From: Methylocystis sp. L43
GTDB taxonomy: Bacteria > Pseudomonadota > Alphaproteobacteria > Rhizobiales > Beijerinckiaceae
Length of the DNA: 64,000 bases
Assembly: GCF_015709525.1 (NCBI RefSeq)
Contig: NZ_JADNRA010000017.1
Location: 26,847-90,846 of the forward strand
Reading direction: 5' to 3'
Shown here: piece after piece, positions 63,463-64,000 of the stretch
Layout of the letters: the number at the start of each line of letters is the position of its first letter
How positions within the stretch are numbered: position 1 is the stretch's first letter
Made by a program: the position numbers and the translations under genes
Notes under the pieces: generated by a model
Database searches by the model: none
Seen by the model: the letters and a program-made list of their open reading frames with translations, nothing else
Told to the model about the DNA's origin: nothing

Positions 63463-64000
<538 letters not shown>

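Overview
The window reads as chromosomal DNA of a GC-rich alphaproteobacterium of the Hyphomicrobiales (Rhizobiales). A serine-cycle methylotroph or type II methanotroph (Methylocystis/Methylosinus-like) is the best guess. Markers are PopZ, the murJ, ftsEX and DUF2232-rplI-dnaB blocks, an unlinked pyrB and degenerate pyrC-like gene, and a mesaconyl-CoA hydratase, which points to the ethylmalonyl-CoA pathway. Genus is inference from gene content, with no rRNA in the window.

Region 1 (1-16180) is accessory. At its left edge lies a plus-strand defence operon: the C-terminal half of an OLD-family TOPRIM nuclease (GajA-like), a UvrD-like helicase (GajB-like, ATGA overlap), and a third gene of the DUF4365 type with a restriction-nuclease-like D-E-QxK signature. 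A phage-like module follows on the minus strand. Read from the integration end it holds a tyrosine integrase beside tRNA-Thr, an unknown 216-aa protein, an AlpA/Xis-type DNA-binding protein, a 1200-aa primase fused to an iron-sulphur helicase, a secreted protein, a possible small terminase subunit, a 98-aa protein, the large terminase subunit and three unknown proteins. I see no capsid, portal or tail gene. The architecture fits a phage satellite, or a stripped prophage, carrying an anti-phage operon. The left attachment site is not visible, so the element probably extends past base 1.

Region 2 (16253-64000) is core chromosome. It holds rlmB-ispE and tRNA-Gly; cupin, IalB-like, ubiG and lysC; a paralogous pair of small proteins; murJ; surface-sugar genes (GT2, ChbG/HpnK deacetylase, methyltransferase); the NAD operon nadA-DUF4202-nadB-nadC with a palindromic operator; pyrB; a sulphur module (cysK, TauE exporter, divergent Rrf2 regulator); PCMT-like, tolC, popZ and ftsB-like; MBL hydrolase, SH3 protein, universal stress protein and tRNA-Ala; yggT-yggU and mesaconyl-CoA hydratase; a triplet of secreted PRC-barrel proteins; dnaB, rplI and DUF2232; a CopC-like protein; an ABC system with an esterase; thpR; plsC-ydcF-ftsX-ftsE; an orphan PAS histidine kinase; a pyrC-like gene; and the start of tuf.

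The most novel material is the left 16 kb: the three-gene Gabija-like operon, the primase/iron-sulphur helicase fusion, and the repeat-rich control regions around the excisionase and primase genes.
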